Part shown: positions 1 through 13,073 of the stretch, piece after piece
Layout: every line of letters begins with the position of its first letter
Numbering within the stretch: position 1 is the stretch's first letter
Source of the DNA: Metopolophium dirhodum
Lineage: Eukaryota; Arthropoda; Insecta; Hemiptera; Aphididae
Assembly: GCF_019925205.1 (NCBI RefSeq)
Contig: NC_083566.1
Span: 36,587,558 to 36,651,557 of the forward strand
DNA length: 64,000 bases
Reading direction: 5' to 3'
Translations under genes and position numbers: made by a program
Notes under the pieces: model-generated
Database searches by the model: none
Told to the model about the DNA's origin: nothing
What the model saw: only the letters and a program-made list of their open reading frames with translations

Positions 1-1974
1 CACCTACTGTTCAATGTATTCGAAGTCCGTTTTATTTTAAAAGTACACACTTACATTTTTGAATGACCATATTTTCAAATATATATTGACTATTGAGTAT
101 ACCGTTTAAGAAGTGTCCAAGTTTCCTGTGGTGGTGCTTAAAAATGCCATAACTAAGCATTAGTGAGCATTTGAAAAAATTTTCGAGCAAATAATAACGT
201 TTGTATAATGTAATTTAAAATTTTATATTACAGATATAAAACGTTCTTATTCGAAATAAATAACTTGCAATAGCTTTTTTTTCAAAAAATATAATTTGAT
301 TTATTAGAATGTTTGATAATATTTCTCTAAAAAAACATAAATATAAAAAAAAGTGTGTTCGAATAAAACATTATAAGATTATAAGTCATTACAGTTTTGA
401 TTTTTGTAGGGACGGGCGTAACACGTTTCTGCATGTTATCAAAAATGTACATGGAAATTGTAATCACGTTCGGCGTATTTATGAAAACAATGTTATGTTA
501 GGGTCTAGGGAGTATAATGAAAGACGTCATGTTTGGGCGCAATACGATAAAAATAAAAAATAAACAGTGTTGTAAAAAAATTATAAATAAATTAAGAAAA
601 GATACCTACTTACTTAATACTTACTGACTGAAAACTAAAGACTTACTCCTTCCAAATATCGCATTGGCCCCCATTAATATACTGTTTTTTTAGTTGTGTG
701 GGATCGAAGCCCCCCTGCTCACATTGATGTTAAAAATGTTAGCCCCCCCCCCTAAAATTTTAATGGATTTCCGCTTATGGTCTAGACTTTTAAATATATT
801 TCATGATATGTTTTTTAATATTGCTATTAAAGTAACATATCTACTACCTATAGTACTTAGACACTACCTACTACCTATTTACTAATGGTATTACTTATTT
901 ATTTGTATATTTTAAACGGGTGAACCCAGTTACAATTATACTATAGACATACGTCTTGGATTACAATATAATAATAATAATACTTGTTATCACATCTTAC
1001 TAATCTTAAAAATTCTAATATGACAATACAGATAGTATGAAATAGGTAAATGACAGGTTTGAGTAATGTATGTGGAGAGACAATTATGATTGAAAATAAT
1101 TCACTAAAAATAAAAATGGTTAAGAATACAGAATAAAGTTGTATAACATTGGAACTTAACTTAATTACGGTAGGTTGTTTTAATTTTTAGCGAAAAGATT
1201 GCTTTATTTATATTATAAAATTAATATTTAATTATTATGATTGTGATTTGTGTATATTTCTATCATATTATTATAATATTACTGTTAGGTATCAAGGTAA
1301 GGCACCGCAAATAACGTTTTTGTATTATATTGAAATAACTAACATCTTTAAAGGTACTTACTTCGTTTAAATATCTATAGTATCGAATGGCATTATTAAA
1401 TTATTTTTACGTAAATATTTGAGTACAGATGCAATTTTTACTTCGCGCGTGGTGGTTATATAATGTACGCGTAAATCCGAGATTTAATAATAAATCATAT
1501 TGTGCTGTTGCCGCGTTTATCCGACCCGACTGCAATATTATATAATTCGCTTTCACTGCAGTATATAGCTGCACTCGTCGGTGAAACCGTTTTTTTAACT
1601 ATTCATTTCGGGCTTATTATACGCGTAGATGTTTTCAACCAATATTAATCGCACATCTTCGACCATCGTAGACACTTGTTGACAGTTGTAGACAAACAAA
1701 TTCAAACCAACTCACTCGCATGCACACGCACCGCGAGATGCGTAGGTATATTAAATTCGCTGCTCGTGCCGGACTAGGTAGATCGATGTACATTTGTGTT
1801 GGACCGTCCAACTGCAGCCAAGAGAAACCGGGAAACATAAATCATAATACAATTATATAGCGATTTTATATAGCTTCAAAATATAAAGGGTATTAGATAT
1901 TGTATAGGTAGCGTCGTGCAGGCCGAAAATGTGCAGGTCGTAAATACTCGTAAATTACACAAATTCACTTATTT
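1..1974. other. AT-rich DNA without a supported gene
   Basis: Only chance frames are seen. One frame at 309-563 (+, 84 codons, Lys/His/Arg-rich, with two cysteines) has no family I recognise. A slightly less AT-rich stretch at about 1440-1850 has several CG dinucleotides and TATA-like tracts and might be promoter-like, but nothing decides this. Confidence 0.4.
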
Positions 1975-2433
1975 ACGTGACATTAACATTTTTAAGGTAG
2001 TGTAAAAAGTTTGGCTTCTCAAATAGAAATAGACCACATCACGGGTTCATTTTGGATGGATTATAAATTATATTTTACAGTTGAAATATACGTTTTTAAA
2101 TGGTGAAAAAGCTAAAAAAATTATCGCAAAATGTTCAAAACATCCATGGCGCGTATCATGTTAAAAAAAAAATATAGACATTTTTGAAAATTCATACCAT
2201 ATAATAAAAGTTTTTCCTGAATTTTTTGTCGTTTTTCCCAATTATTAATAAAATAACTTTTAGTTTTCAATTTCACTCTTCAAAAGTATCAACTAAATAG
2301 ATCAAATTTGCAATCAGAAATCATCCCCAATGTTGAAGATCAAAGCATTTTTTCTACCATAAAACGTTGTGTACAAAATATACAAAAAAAAAACATAATT
2401 GTAAAATCTCAATACGTTACGATCAGAATCTAA
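1975..2433 (+). repeat. Related 3' part of the aphid-type dispersed repeat
   Basis: Contains the succession seen near the 3' end of the copy at 8119-9510: a phrase like caaaagtatcaacta, then gcaatcagaaa, tgttgaagatcaaagcattttt, a run of A, ttgtaaaatc and a final cagaatctaaa. It is diverged and lacks the 5' half. Confidence 0.5.
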
Positions 2434-2759
2434 AATACTTCACCTATAAAAGTATTAAACGAGCCAAATAATATATAATGCAAATCGATATATAAATTCG
2501 CGTTAAAATATTATTATACAATAGCATACCTCTGCGTAAATATAGTTTGTATATTAATAATAATAATGGTGTTTAAAAAATAAACTGGCCCAAAATCCAG
2601 CTGATGCTGGCCGATTGATAATATATTATAATGACGGAGTACTCACTGGCTACTAATAAACGATATTTGTTTTAAATTATCGGCGACGGCCTAGGATGAA
2701 ATTCGTAATCGGCTCGTTTGCAATTCAGACTACTTATACACGCACTATATAATATAATA

Positions 2760-4250
2760 TACCTGCAGCAGTGAAAATGGCTGATTAATGTAATAACGAA
2801 GCATTTCAATTTTTAACCAATCCGAATCAATCATATGTAAACAATATTATTACCGACATCGAGTACGAGACAATGGAAAAAGACTACGCATATTTGACAA
2901 CTTCCAAGAAGAACCGGCGATTGCTGAATTGGAGGGACTTGTATATTATGCAGCACAATTCGTAGGCGTCGATGCGTCGGTCATCCTTTAACTGGACGAC
3001 GAGTCTAAAACTGGAACAGTTGAAGTGTCAAGTGATACGAGACGATGTTGTTGCAGCTCCGGCGGTGCAGGAAGAAGTAGGTAGGATCGCGAAGTGACCT
3101 GCCCAGGGGGACAGAGGTCAGGAACGTTTCGGGGACTTGGTCGGCTGGCTGGACCCGAGGGCTACACCAGTAATACGCGCAGCTCCACGTATAGACGGAC
3201 GACGAGAGTCGTCTTCGCTGCGTGGGGGGGAGGCATTACTTAAGCCGTACGCGTATTCTGTTGTTACTCCGCGAAGTGAAACCGTCCAAGAGTCTCTCCC
3301 CCCCCCCTGTCGAGGGCACCGGACAAGGCGAGGTGATGACGTGGGGTCGAGGAGGTATATGTAGGTACGCTATAGTTTATTTTTGGGGTGACCGGTGGTA
3401 AGTCACCGGTACACGTTCACCGGCCACCGGCGGTGGCGCGACGCAATCGCAAACAACGTCGCGCGCTCGAGGTCACCGACACGCGAGACCATCTGGCGGC
3501 GAGGCGGGCGTACGGCTGCTTCGGTCGTGAGCGATGACGACACGACGACGGAGGCTAGTGGTGCCGACTAGGACATGGACGCCGTCCCGACGGTACCTGC
3601 TGCAGTGATGGCGACTGCAGTGCTGTACGAGGTGACTCGTGACGGCGACGATAGAGACCGCAGAGCTCGCGGCGGGTGAGTGATGGATGACTATAGGGTG
3701 GCCAGGAACACGGACGTCCGCATCGCCGGGCTCGAGGAAACGAAACGTTTCAGGGTTTGACGGTGCGCGATTCCACGGCGGGGCCATCGGCTGCGGCAGA
3801 CACGGTGCCGACGGGACGCCAGGGCGAAAACAATACCGGAGAGTATTAGGATAGTGGCGCGATTCTCTGCCCTTTTCGCCCAGTGCAGGTCTGATCCCGC
3901 CGGCCAAGTCGTAACGCTTCCAGTCGCCGCCGTTTCCGCTGCGCCGATATGGATAGTCTTCGTCGTTCGCTCCGAGCTTTGGTCACCGTCGTCGCCGTCA
4001 CAACAGTCGTCTTCTGCACATGCAGTAACGCCAAGCGCACGACTACATCGCACACAAGCCGCTTGTCGCCAACCGTCGTCGCTCTCGCAGCCGTCGTGTT
4101 CGGGCTTCGCCCGCTGCCATGGTCGTCTTCGCTTCCCGAGCAAACGCGCCCGCGGCACTTGTCTGACTCGCAGGACCGGCCGTGAGAACGCTGTAGGGGT
4201 GACCAGTGGCCATAGTTTTACCATAGTCATAGTCTACTCGCCGTCACGTA
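2760..4250. other. GC-rich island of unknown nature
   Basis: In sharp contrast to its surroundings this stretch is rich in G, C and CG dinucleotides (repeated gtcgtc/cgacga). Open frames occur on both strands (3691-4230 minus, 3854-4387 plus, 3473-3907 minus), but they overlap one another and look like low-stop frames caused by GC content. At 2800-2960 a coherent-looking frame (FQFLTNPNQSYVNNII, then ELEGLVYYAAQFVGV after a frame break) could be the remains of a transposase or gag-like gene; I cannot name it. A CpG-island promoter is the alternative. Confidence 0.35.
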
Positions 4251-4399
4251 CCATCCATATCGCCTCGTCTCGTCTGATGTGTTTTTTTTGTCAAAATTAT
4301 TATTGTTGTTTGTTTGCGGCTTTCTTTGTATTAAAATTATTCATTTATCTGCCTAATTGGTTCAAAATTTTAAAGCACATTCATTAAGCATACATCGTT

Positions 4400-7300
4400 C
4401 ATTAAAATATGTGATAACATTATTTTGTTTAGACACTAAAATTTTATTTCTTATTTTTTGTAGTAAAGAGTATACGATTATTTTTCGTATTAAAGAGTAT
4501 ACGATTTTATTTATTTCAACAGAGTAATGGCTCCATTAAACATGGTCGTGTTCACGTAAGACCCATAAAGAATATTAACCAACATTTTTTTTTTTTTGTT
4601 ACATACCTACTAAATCTCAATAAAATATATTGAGGTTTTTGGCCACGTGAAAGTATAATTTTACTGGTGTGGTGACATTTTTTCTGCCACATAAGGAGAT
4701 AACAGACAGAAAAAATAATTTTAAAAACACACACACGTCACAGTGTCACACATCATTGTATAATCAATACATTCAACACAGCTAAATAAAATTCTTATTT
4801 AAATTCAACTTATTTAATATTGATCAATACATAATTAATATACTTGTTATAATGTTAAGCCATAAAATTTATAAATTACTTTATAGTCGTAATATTTTTT
4901 ACTAAAAAAAAGTTAAGGATTTGAAATATAGCGAGACATATAATTATTGATTGTCTGCGATATAAAAATATTCTCATAGAAAGCTGATCCGACTTTGAGC
5001 TTTTCTTTTTTTATAATCCTTGACTAACCTTAAAAAAAAATGTGTCTCTTCTTGCTCTATATTTACTATAATTATGATGACGGTACAAAAATGTTCCTTT
5101 CATTACTGGTTAGCCTTTTATTAGAGAGATTGGAATTATTTGAGATATAGGCTCCCTAATCATGTCATTTTATAGGTATCAACTTTGATACTAATCAAAT
5201 TAATATATATCTTACTTATTTATGTATTACTATACCCAATACATTGTATATGTTGCTCAGTATTTCTTTTTAAGTTCTACAATAAATTAACGTCGTACCA
5301 TTTTGGAAATTTCTAAGGATTATAATAGCTAAGCAATAATATGTATATTTCTACGCTGAATCATAACTAATAGAATGGAAAACATTATATTCTTCACGTT
5401 AGCCAAGAACAGTACCATTCATCTGAATTTTAAAAATTAATTTAAGCAGTATAATATAGAAAAAGTGAAAGGCCTATATTGTAAATTAATAATTCATAAA
5501 AATACATGGTACATAGATAAACGTAGCACGGTAATCGATATTTTCTACTCCCAAGAAAATGTATGCATCATTAATATATGCAGTATTAATAAGTAACCAT
5601 TAATATTTAATTGTATGTATACCTAGTAGAAATATATTTTATTCATTTCTATGGTGATTAATAAAGTGTTACACAAAATTGGTTAGAAAATAAAAATATC
5701 TGTAGGTACCCAGCCCAAAAATATATTTATGTTAATATCGTTTTTTAAATAAATACTTTTAACTTTGTGTTGCATCACTTGCATCTAAGTCTAGCAGAGC
5801 TAGGATGCTGTAAGCAATTGGGGCTCTAAAAAAATTTCAATATAAATATACCTACTACACAAAATATCCGCACATAATTATGTGCAATTCTATATTTAAG
5901 AACCAAAATGTTGTAATCAGATCACTATTAAATAACCAATTCGTTAAATTGAGTTGGTTAAAAACCTTTTAATTATTGACAACTTTTTAAATAGGTAATG
6001 CTAAATGGTTGTTTGTGAGCATGAATTACTATCAACAGAATATCAAGAACTAAACATATTGTTAAAAAATTAATACTCAAAAAATTTGATTTAGAACCAA
6101 ATTTCTTTGTGAAATGTGCTAATTGTGGAACAATAATACAATATACCTTCTATATTTGTCTACAAAATCATACATTGACATTTTGATATAATATATCTTC
6201 TCTGGATTTAAATAGTAACATAGTATAACAGTAACATAGTTACCAACTAAGTTTAGTTACCAAAGTTCCTAATCAAAAACTGTTTTTATTCTATAGCCTA
6301 CAGAATATAGGTTATAATAACATTTTACCATCGTAGGTATATATTTTTCGGTAAATCTTGTTTTAGAAATTTTCAATTATTTTTTAAACTTATAAGAAAT
6401 AGAATAAAGGTCTACTACATTTTTTGAGCCCCGGTATTATGCAACCCTTGCAGCCCCGATAAGCCAAGAGCTGCATTTTTACTATGTAATCATTACGGTT
6501 TATACAGACATGTATTTTAAGTATTTTCAAATTTAATTTAAATAATGTTAATTGTATTGCCTAACTATTTCGCCTAATTCTTTCTATTCAATATTTCTAT
6601 AAACTGTAATAATATAAGGTATTTACTATTTTTGCTAGTTAGCATTATACAAATTAATTTATATTTTCGTAACTAACTTGAAATAGGTTGAAATCTATTT
6701 TGAGCTTAAATACTAAATGGACATTAGTACAGTTTTTTAACGCTTTTATGACATCGTTTTAAAAAGTTAACAGATTTCATAGTATGTAGCACCTAACGAA
6801 AAAAAAAATATATTCTATTTCGATCTTGCATTGTTTGTTAGATTATCATTTAGTTCATTTAGTTCATAAATCATGGTTACAGTGGATCGATTTCTTTTTA
6901 TTCAACTTTCAATATATGGACTTCAGTACCTACCTAATATTATCGCTACAAATCAAACGTTTATTGGAAAATTAATCTTTTACAATTTTGAATAGATTTT
7001 TCGGGCATATAATTTTTTTTGTCCCTCAGTATATTATGAAGATATCTGGTGAATTTCATGGCTTCAATTCTAATGTTTCCTTAAAGAAGTTCAACGAGTT
7101 CAAGCTTCATTACACATATATCGTCACATACACGCCTATTAGGTACATTATTTTAAATGTTTTATGTATATATCAGATTTATTTTACCACCCATTGTACA
7201 CAATGTACATTTTTAAACATATTTTGGTAATTATTTTCTTTACTATGATATTTAATATTCATAAGTATTATAGGATCTGAAGTTCTGTTAATGAACGGTC

Positions 7301-8118
7301 TCCTCTTCACGTGATTCATGTTTGTATATATTTTTCCATTTTATCCTTATTACTCATTGTTTTTATTTTGTAAACAGATTGAATATATTTAAATATAAAA
7401 AAAAAGTATTATAGTTTACAATGCACTGCAAAATTACTTATAAGTTATAATTATATATTATATAGTAATTCGATACTATAACTGGTCGTTTTTCACAATA
7501 AAGAGCGATAGTTAAAAAAATCAAGTAAATGTTTTTTTTAAATTAGATGGTCAGCGAGATATTATTAAATTATTGGCGTAGCAGCATATGTCGATGAATG
7601 CTGATGCAGTTTTGTCCTTATTACTCTTTATTAATATTTTAATTAGTACCTACTTACATTTTAAGTATAATATATTTTTTTTCGTGATACTTAATAATAA
7701 TATGTATGTTCGATTTTCAATTTTGTGTTTTATTTAATTTTTAAAATTGAAGTTAGCTATAATTTTCAAGGCTACTAGCTTACATTTAAATACTTGCATT
7801 GTATATTATTAACAAAAAATAAAATAAAAGAGAAGAACAAAGAAAAAAAATGTATTGGTTCTATAATATTATTACATAATAATATAAATTTTAAATTAAT
7901 TTTATAAATATATTTTAGTACCTAGTATATATACCTCTATTTTTTAATTTACTTATTTAATTTGTTTCTAATAGGCAAATGGTTTCTAATTGTAGTAGGA
8001 CGGGCCGTACCTATATAGAAATTTTGTTTCAATAACGTGATTATATCAATTATCCGTGTTTCTAATAAGCGGCTTCTACGGTATTATAATATGTATTTTT
8101 GTATATTATATATTATTA
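4400..8118. other. AT-rich DNA without a supported gene
   Basis: No family-like frame was seen. A short direct repeat (aaagagtatacgatt) occurs twice at 4464-4513. Two stretches near 5800-5845 and 6415-6480 resemble each other in inverted orientation around ggggctc and may be the ends of an old transposon. Confidence 0.4.
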
Positions 8119-9510
8119 TAAAGTGGGTACAAGTGGGTCACTGTAATGAATGATGTTAAATTTGAATTCAATGATATAATATCATTGTATTAGAAAAACG
8201 ATTCTGAGCGAAAACGGTCAGTCAGCCTATGACCTAACCAAGTATATTTGATGATATTATTGTGAATAAAGTAATTTATATATAACCTATTTATGTGGAG
8301 CCTTGTTTTAAATTTTCAATCCTTAGATATGACATTTTATAAATTTTTTACTACAAAATAATTATTAAATTATAAATTTGATAAATTTGAACTTTAAATG
8401 CTTATAAAAAAAAATTGTGCATATTTATTTTTAACATTTTTCAACTGCTAATAGGAAGATATATATCAGGAACTTTATATTAAATTTTCACGCTTTTTTA
8501 CCCAACAAATAAAAATGTATTGATATTTATAGAAAAAAAAACTAAAAAAATTGAAAACTGACAATGTCCGTAAACAGCTCAAAAAGAGTCGAATTATGTT
8601 AAAAATGTTATCGTGTATAGAAAATACTAATACAAACATTCACTGAAATTTTCAAGTATCAACAGTCCTACGTTTTTTAATTACAACAAAATAAGAAAAT
8701 CGTTACATGAGAAATCGAGTGAATATCAAATGTTGTAAAAATATGAATTTCAAACGCTCATAAAAATTTTATTTGACTTTCTTGTAGACATTTTTTTTTT
8801 GATAAAGGTAGAAAAACTTATGGATAATCTTATATTACATTTTCAAATCTTAGATTAGAAGAAAAATTTTTATGAATTCTCAACTCAAAATAATTTGCTA
8901 ATTTTTCCGTATTTTGTCAAGATTTGAACTTTAAATGCTTATAAATAAAAACTGTGACTAAGGATTTTTAATTTTTTTCATCTGCCTTTGAAACAATAAC
9001 CTAGAAGCTTTATATTAAATGTTCAAGCTTTTTTACCCAACAGATAAAATTTTATTGATACCTATAGAAAAAAAACTAAAAAAAATGGAAACTGAAAATG
9101 TTCGTAAATAGCTCAAAATAAGTCAAAATATTTGGAAAATGTTATGGTGTATAGAAAATGCTAATATAAACATTCAGTCAAAATTTCATGTACCTACGGT
9201 CATTTGTTTTAGAGTTGCACCCAAAACCAAAATCGATTTTCTCAAAAACAGATTTTGCGTAAAAATTCCCGTTTTTCCTTAATTTTTCTTTTGTTTTTCA
9301 CGTTGCCCTTGAAAAATACTGGGAAATGTTTACTTTTGACCTGTCAAAGTATCAACTAGATTCACTTTCCTATCAGAAAAGTTACTGTTGAAGAAAATCC
9401 AAACATTTTTTTTGTCCTAAAAGGTGATGACAGACACAAATAAATAAAAAAAAAACACTCATCGTTGTACAAATCAATACATTCATCGCTTCACTCAGAT
9501 CTAAGTCTAT
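8119..9510 (+). repeat. Aphid-type dispersed repeat, near-complete copy
   Basis: About 1.4 kb, noncoding. It begins with aagtgggt and ggtcactgtaatgaatg, passes gaattcaatgatataatatc and cgattctgagcg, has AT-rich internal text with repeated phrases (gaactttaaatgcttataaa twice, acccaaca(a/g)ataaaa twice), and ends in cttcactcagatcta. At least eight other copies or pieces in this window share the same order of phrases, so the boundaries come from comparison within the window. Near the left end lies gattctgagcg, the reverse complement of the right-end cgctcagaatc seen in other copies. No transposase frame is present, so it must be non-autonomous. Confidence 0.75.
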
Positions 9511-9774
9511 CATAAACTAATTTTTTTATGGTTCTCTTATTTTTAAATAATTTTTTTACCTATATATTCTATAGATGATTATAAAAATAAATAAATAATT
9601 TTGTACAAACATTATATTATATATGTATATTATAATTTATCACAAGTGAATGGATCCAACAACAATTTACACAATACGAAAATCAAATTAACTTAACATA
9701 TCAGAATCATAATATTGAATTAAAAATAGTTTTAATTTTAATTTCAGTAACATAAAGGTACTGTCTAGCTGTCA

Positions 9775-11744
9775 CGGAAATGCGTTGCTATTGCTAGGTT
9801 TTTGTGATTATGTGAGCTGTATATTATCAGGTAGATCGCGGACTCCCTAGTGGTGTGTACAAGACTTGTATACCAGTGTATAATTTAACTCTAAGTAACA
9901 AAAATGCAAAAAATTGGTCCACCGTAACCGTGACTCGAACTCGATACATTCTGTACTAAAATACATATAGGCTTATGGCATTAATAATAATAATTATTAT
10001 TATAATAAAAACTAATAGCAACCATTTATAAACAAAATATAATAATAATAATAGCAATTTAAAAATCCCTGTTTGAGAACTTTCCCAGGTCTGACCTCTT
10101 ATTTACCTTTTTTTCGTAACAAAATGTAGTCTATCTTCTTCCCCGAGGTCTAATCTATCCTTATACCGAATTTCGTCGCAATCAGATGAACGGTTTAGGA
10201 ATGCATAAAGAACACAGCAATTATTATTAATATAAAATTCTAACCTAGTCTATTTGTACTAAAATCCGATTAATGAAAAAAACTAAACATTCGAATGTAT
10301 ATAGATAAAGAAAAATAAATAAAGTAAAAATAAGAAAAAAAACAATGTAAAAACAATGCAATTAAAAATAATAATTATTATTATTAAAACCTATAGCAAC
10401 CATATATAAACACAAATTTACAAAAATAACAATGTAAAAAATTTTTCCACCGAAACCGTGGTTGGAACTCGAGACCTCTGTTTAAATCCCTTGTTTGAAA
10501 ACCACCCCAGGTTGGACCTCTTATTTACCTTTTTTTGCGATACAATTTTGCGTTGTTTGAGTGTTTCGGGCCTTTCTTTTTCGTTTCACATCTGCCGTAT
10601 TTCTTCAAATTACAGTTCTTTTTGATGGTATTTTTATTTTAAGTTTGGTCCATAGTTTTGTTTTGTTTTATTTTCCGATTGGCGATTCTTCGATTGATAT
10701 AGTAATTAGTAAAAAATAATAGTTTTATAATTGGTTGCTATTGGTTTAATAATTATAATTTTCTTATAGTCAATTGGAGATTATTATTAAACAAAAAATG
10801 TTTGTATTATTAAAACCAATGGCAACCATTAATAATAATAATAATAATAGTAATATCAAAATCCGCGACAAAATGTGCCTATATCCTTCCCCGAGATCTA
10901 ATCTATCTCTACAAAATTTCATCGCTATCGATGAACGGTTTAGGACGGTGTTTCCGAATTGCGGACAAAGTGACAAAAACCATGTGAGTTGCGGACGAAA
11001 TCTAAAAAGGTAACATACGAATTGCGGACACAAATATAAGATAAGAAATTTCCTATTATTATTTTCGATATAGCGATCGTGGACGTTGGGAAATTATTGT
11101 TTGATATTAACGATTAAGATTGTGCTTTTGAAACCGCTGCCTATGTTTAATCAGTTTATCGACAACCATACTCGCTTGCCTTAAATGAAGTACAGACTAG
11201 TAGCTATACGAAAATGAATTGTTCTGCTGTACGAAATTTAAAACGAGCAAAAAAAAACTATTAAAAAGGAGGCATTTATTAGCAAACAAGCTATCATATA
11301 ACAGGCTGTTTCAAAAACATTTTTACCACAAGATCTATAAAAACTATGACGATAAATAATGACGATAATCTAAAAATATTTTATAAACAATTTTTTCCAC
11401 AAAATTAAAACAATAAATAATTCAACAACATTTTAAAAATAACGATTGCTCTTTTGCAAGACACAAATATTTTTAACCCCACCTACCAATTTTTTTAGTA
11501 GCTTATCCTAAGTCCTGAAAAAGTGGTGAAGGGAAATATTTGCATCCACAACTAACGTAGTTTCTATTGAAAAAAGCTCTGTACGCAATTAGTATTATGT
11601 CAACGAAACTCGTGTCCGCAATTGTTATGTTATAATTCCTGACCTAAATAATTCGTCCGCAACTAGTATGTGTCCGTTTAGGAATGCATAAAGGACACTA
11701 CAGGTAGTCGGGTACAAACATTTTTTGTCCTATAGATAGATAGA
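9775..11744 (-). mobile_element. Helitron-like element(s), minus strand, internally duplicated, with nested insertion
   Basis: Read on the minus strand the element opens TCTATCTATCTATAGG next to an A (11744), then text matching the plus copy at 25046 (gcattcctaaac against gcatttctaaac), and could close with CTAG at 9778-9775, consistent with Helitron ends. A unit is present twice: 9905-10130 and 10385-10550 share ccaccg(t/a)aaccgtg, tagcaacca and gacctcttattta at a spacing of about 480. A third partial unit lies at 10800-10945. Bases 10946-11675 are a later insertion. No Rep/helicase frame exists, so it is non-autonomous. The Helitron label is inferred from end sequences. Confidence 0.55.
10946..11675. 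mobile_element. 730-bp non-autonomous TIR transposon with target duplication, nested in a Helitron-like repeat
   Basis: Flanked by gtttagga at 10938-10945 and 11676-11683. The uninterrupted target cggtttaggaatgcataaag is present at 10190-10209 in the neighbouring repeat unit, proving an insertion. The ends are inverted: left starts CGGTGTTTCC, right end read inversely starts (C)GGACACATAC. TTGCGGAC occurs at 10959, 10989 and 11022 (direct) and inverted (GTCCGCAA) at 11614 and 11655, like arrays of transposase-binding sites. If the terminal CGG is shared by both ends, the duplication is 7 bp (tttagga). No transposase frame is present. Superfamily open: a 7-8 bp duplication suits hAT, P or Merlin-like elements. 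Confidence 0.75.
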
Positions 11745-11892
11745 TTTCAAAGAATCTTAGCCGTAGTTTATCTTTAATTACCTACATAAAGCGTTCGAGG
11801 AATACACGCACACTAATGGTCTGTCATTGCACATGTATAGTCACTAGTCACACATCACTAAATAAATAATTATAATAATATAAAGGCTCCGT

Positions 11893-13073
11893 GTAAGAAC
11901 GGGCTAACTCCATTTTTTTGATAAATAGGATTTTGGTCGTTTATTATCAAGAAAAAAATTTCGAGTTTTTCTGTGCAAGAACGAGACGACTCCGATCATT
12001 CGTATAGGAGATATAAAGTAAATGGAGTTGTCTGGTTTTTTTTTTCCCGCTGAAATCCCAGACAACTCCGGATTTATCTGGTTTTTGCTCCGAATGTTGT
12101 CTACACTGTATTTTGTACAATATGTGTAGGAAGGGCTCCGTGCAAGAACCAGACAAGGTCACTTTTATCAATAGTTCAGGAGAAGCAAAACCACGGTTGT
12201 AGATATACCGTATATCTTAAACCGTGAGCAAAACAAAATTCTTTATCTCATTTACCGCTATTGGAGTATTGGAGGGAAATAATTCAATAATTGTAAAAAT
12301 ATAAGTTTTACAGGGGGCAATATTTATTTTGTTTTGTTAATTATTATTATTATTATATCATACTATTTAATTTTTACTATACCTACATGTAATAATATTA
12401 TCCAAGTTTAAATATCAACATGATCTCATTCTATTATAAATTCAATGAACTGATGTTATATAACTATGTTTTATAGGTAATGTTTCTTTTATTTAAGTTT
12501 TACAGTGTGCAATTTTATTTATTTTGTACTATACATGTTTTTTTTTTGTCTGAAAAATTATACATACAATTATATTTAAAGAAATTAAAGAAATTTCTAT
12601 ATATGTATACCTAATAATTAGAATGAATAATACTACTTTTTTCGTTTTAAACAAAAATTGATGAAAAATGAATAAAATAAAGAGTTCTGTTCAAAAACCA
12701 AGATAACTCAAAAAATGGTATGTATAGTTAAATATTTAAGTAGAATTTGTTTTTTTGTCTGAAATATGATTTATAAAATCATACTTCAATAAATAAAACA
12801 AATTTCTTAAAAATATAATGAATAATATTGTTTTTTTGTATTAAAACAAATTATGAAAAATACAAAGTTCTAGTCAAAAAATATAAATTTTTAATATACG
12901 CTCTCATTTCAAAAAAATTAAGAAAATCAAATCAATTACTACGGAACCTTTTTTGTTGTAGTCTAGTGTATCTAAATTGATTTTCAAATTAGTTTTATCT
13001 TTATTTAAATATTTTTAAAATAACTTTATCGTTTCCTGAAAAATGTTGAAAAATGGAGTTAGCCCGTTCTTAG
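11893..13073. mobile_element. 1.18-kb TIR element with repeated subterminal motif
   Basis: The left end gTAAGAACGGGCTAACTCCA and the inverse of the right end cTAAGAACGGGCTAACTCCA agree for about 24 bases including a following T run. GGCTCCGT flanks both sides in direct orientation (11885-11892 and 13074-13081) and may be an 8-bp duplication; however gggctccgtgcaagaac also occurs inside (about 12134), so this octamer may belong to the element's own repeat motif. Related phrases recur inside near 11975, 12135 and 12685. A perfect 12-bp stem is formed by 12024-12035 and 12058-12069. No coding capacity seen. Confidence 0.65.

Noticed and set aside
309..563. 84-codon plus-strand frame rich in Lys, His and Arg
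   Set aside because: No recognisable family, no clear splice or promoter context; kept only as a remark.
3473..4387. Several overlapping open frames of 60-179 codons on both strands
   Set aside because: They overlap one another in many frames, share only the low stop frequency of GC-rich DNA, and show no domain I recognise.
9919..9950. Possible functional tRNA gene (inverted B-box-like text)
   Set aside because: No cloverleaf can be drawn: the matching A-box region is degenerate and acceptor arms do not pair. It fits a copied tRNA-like fragment in a repeat.
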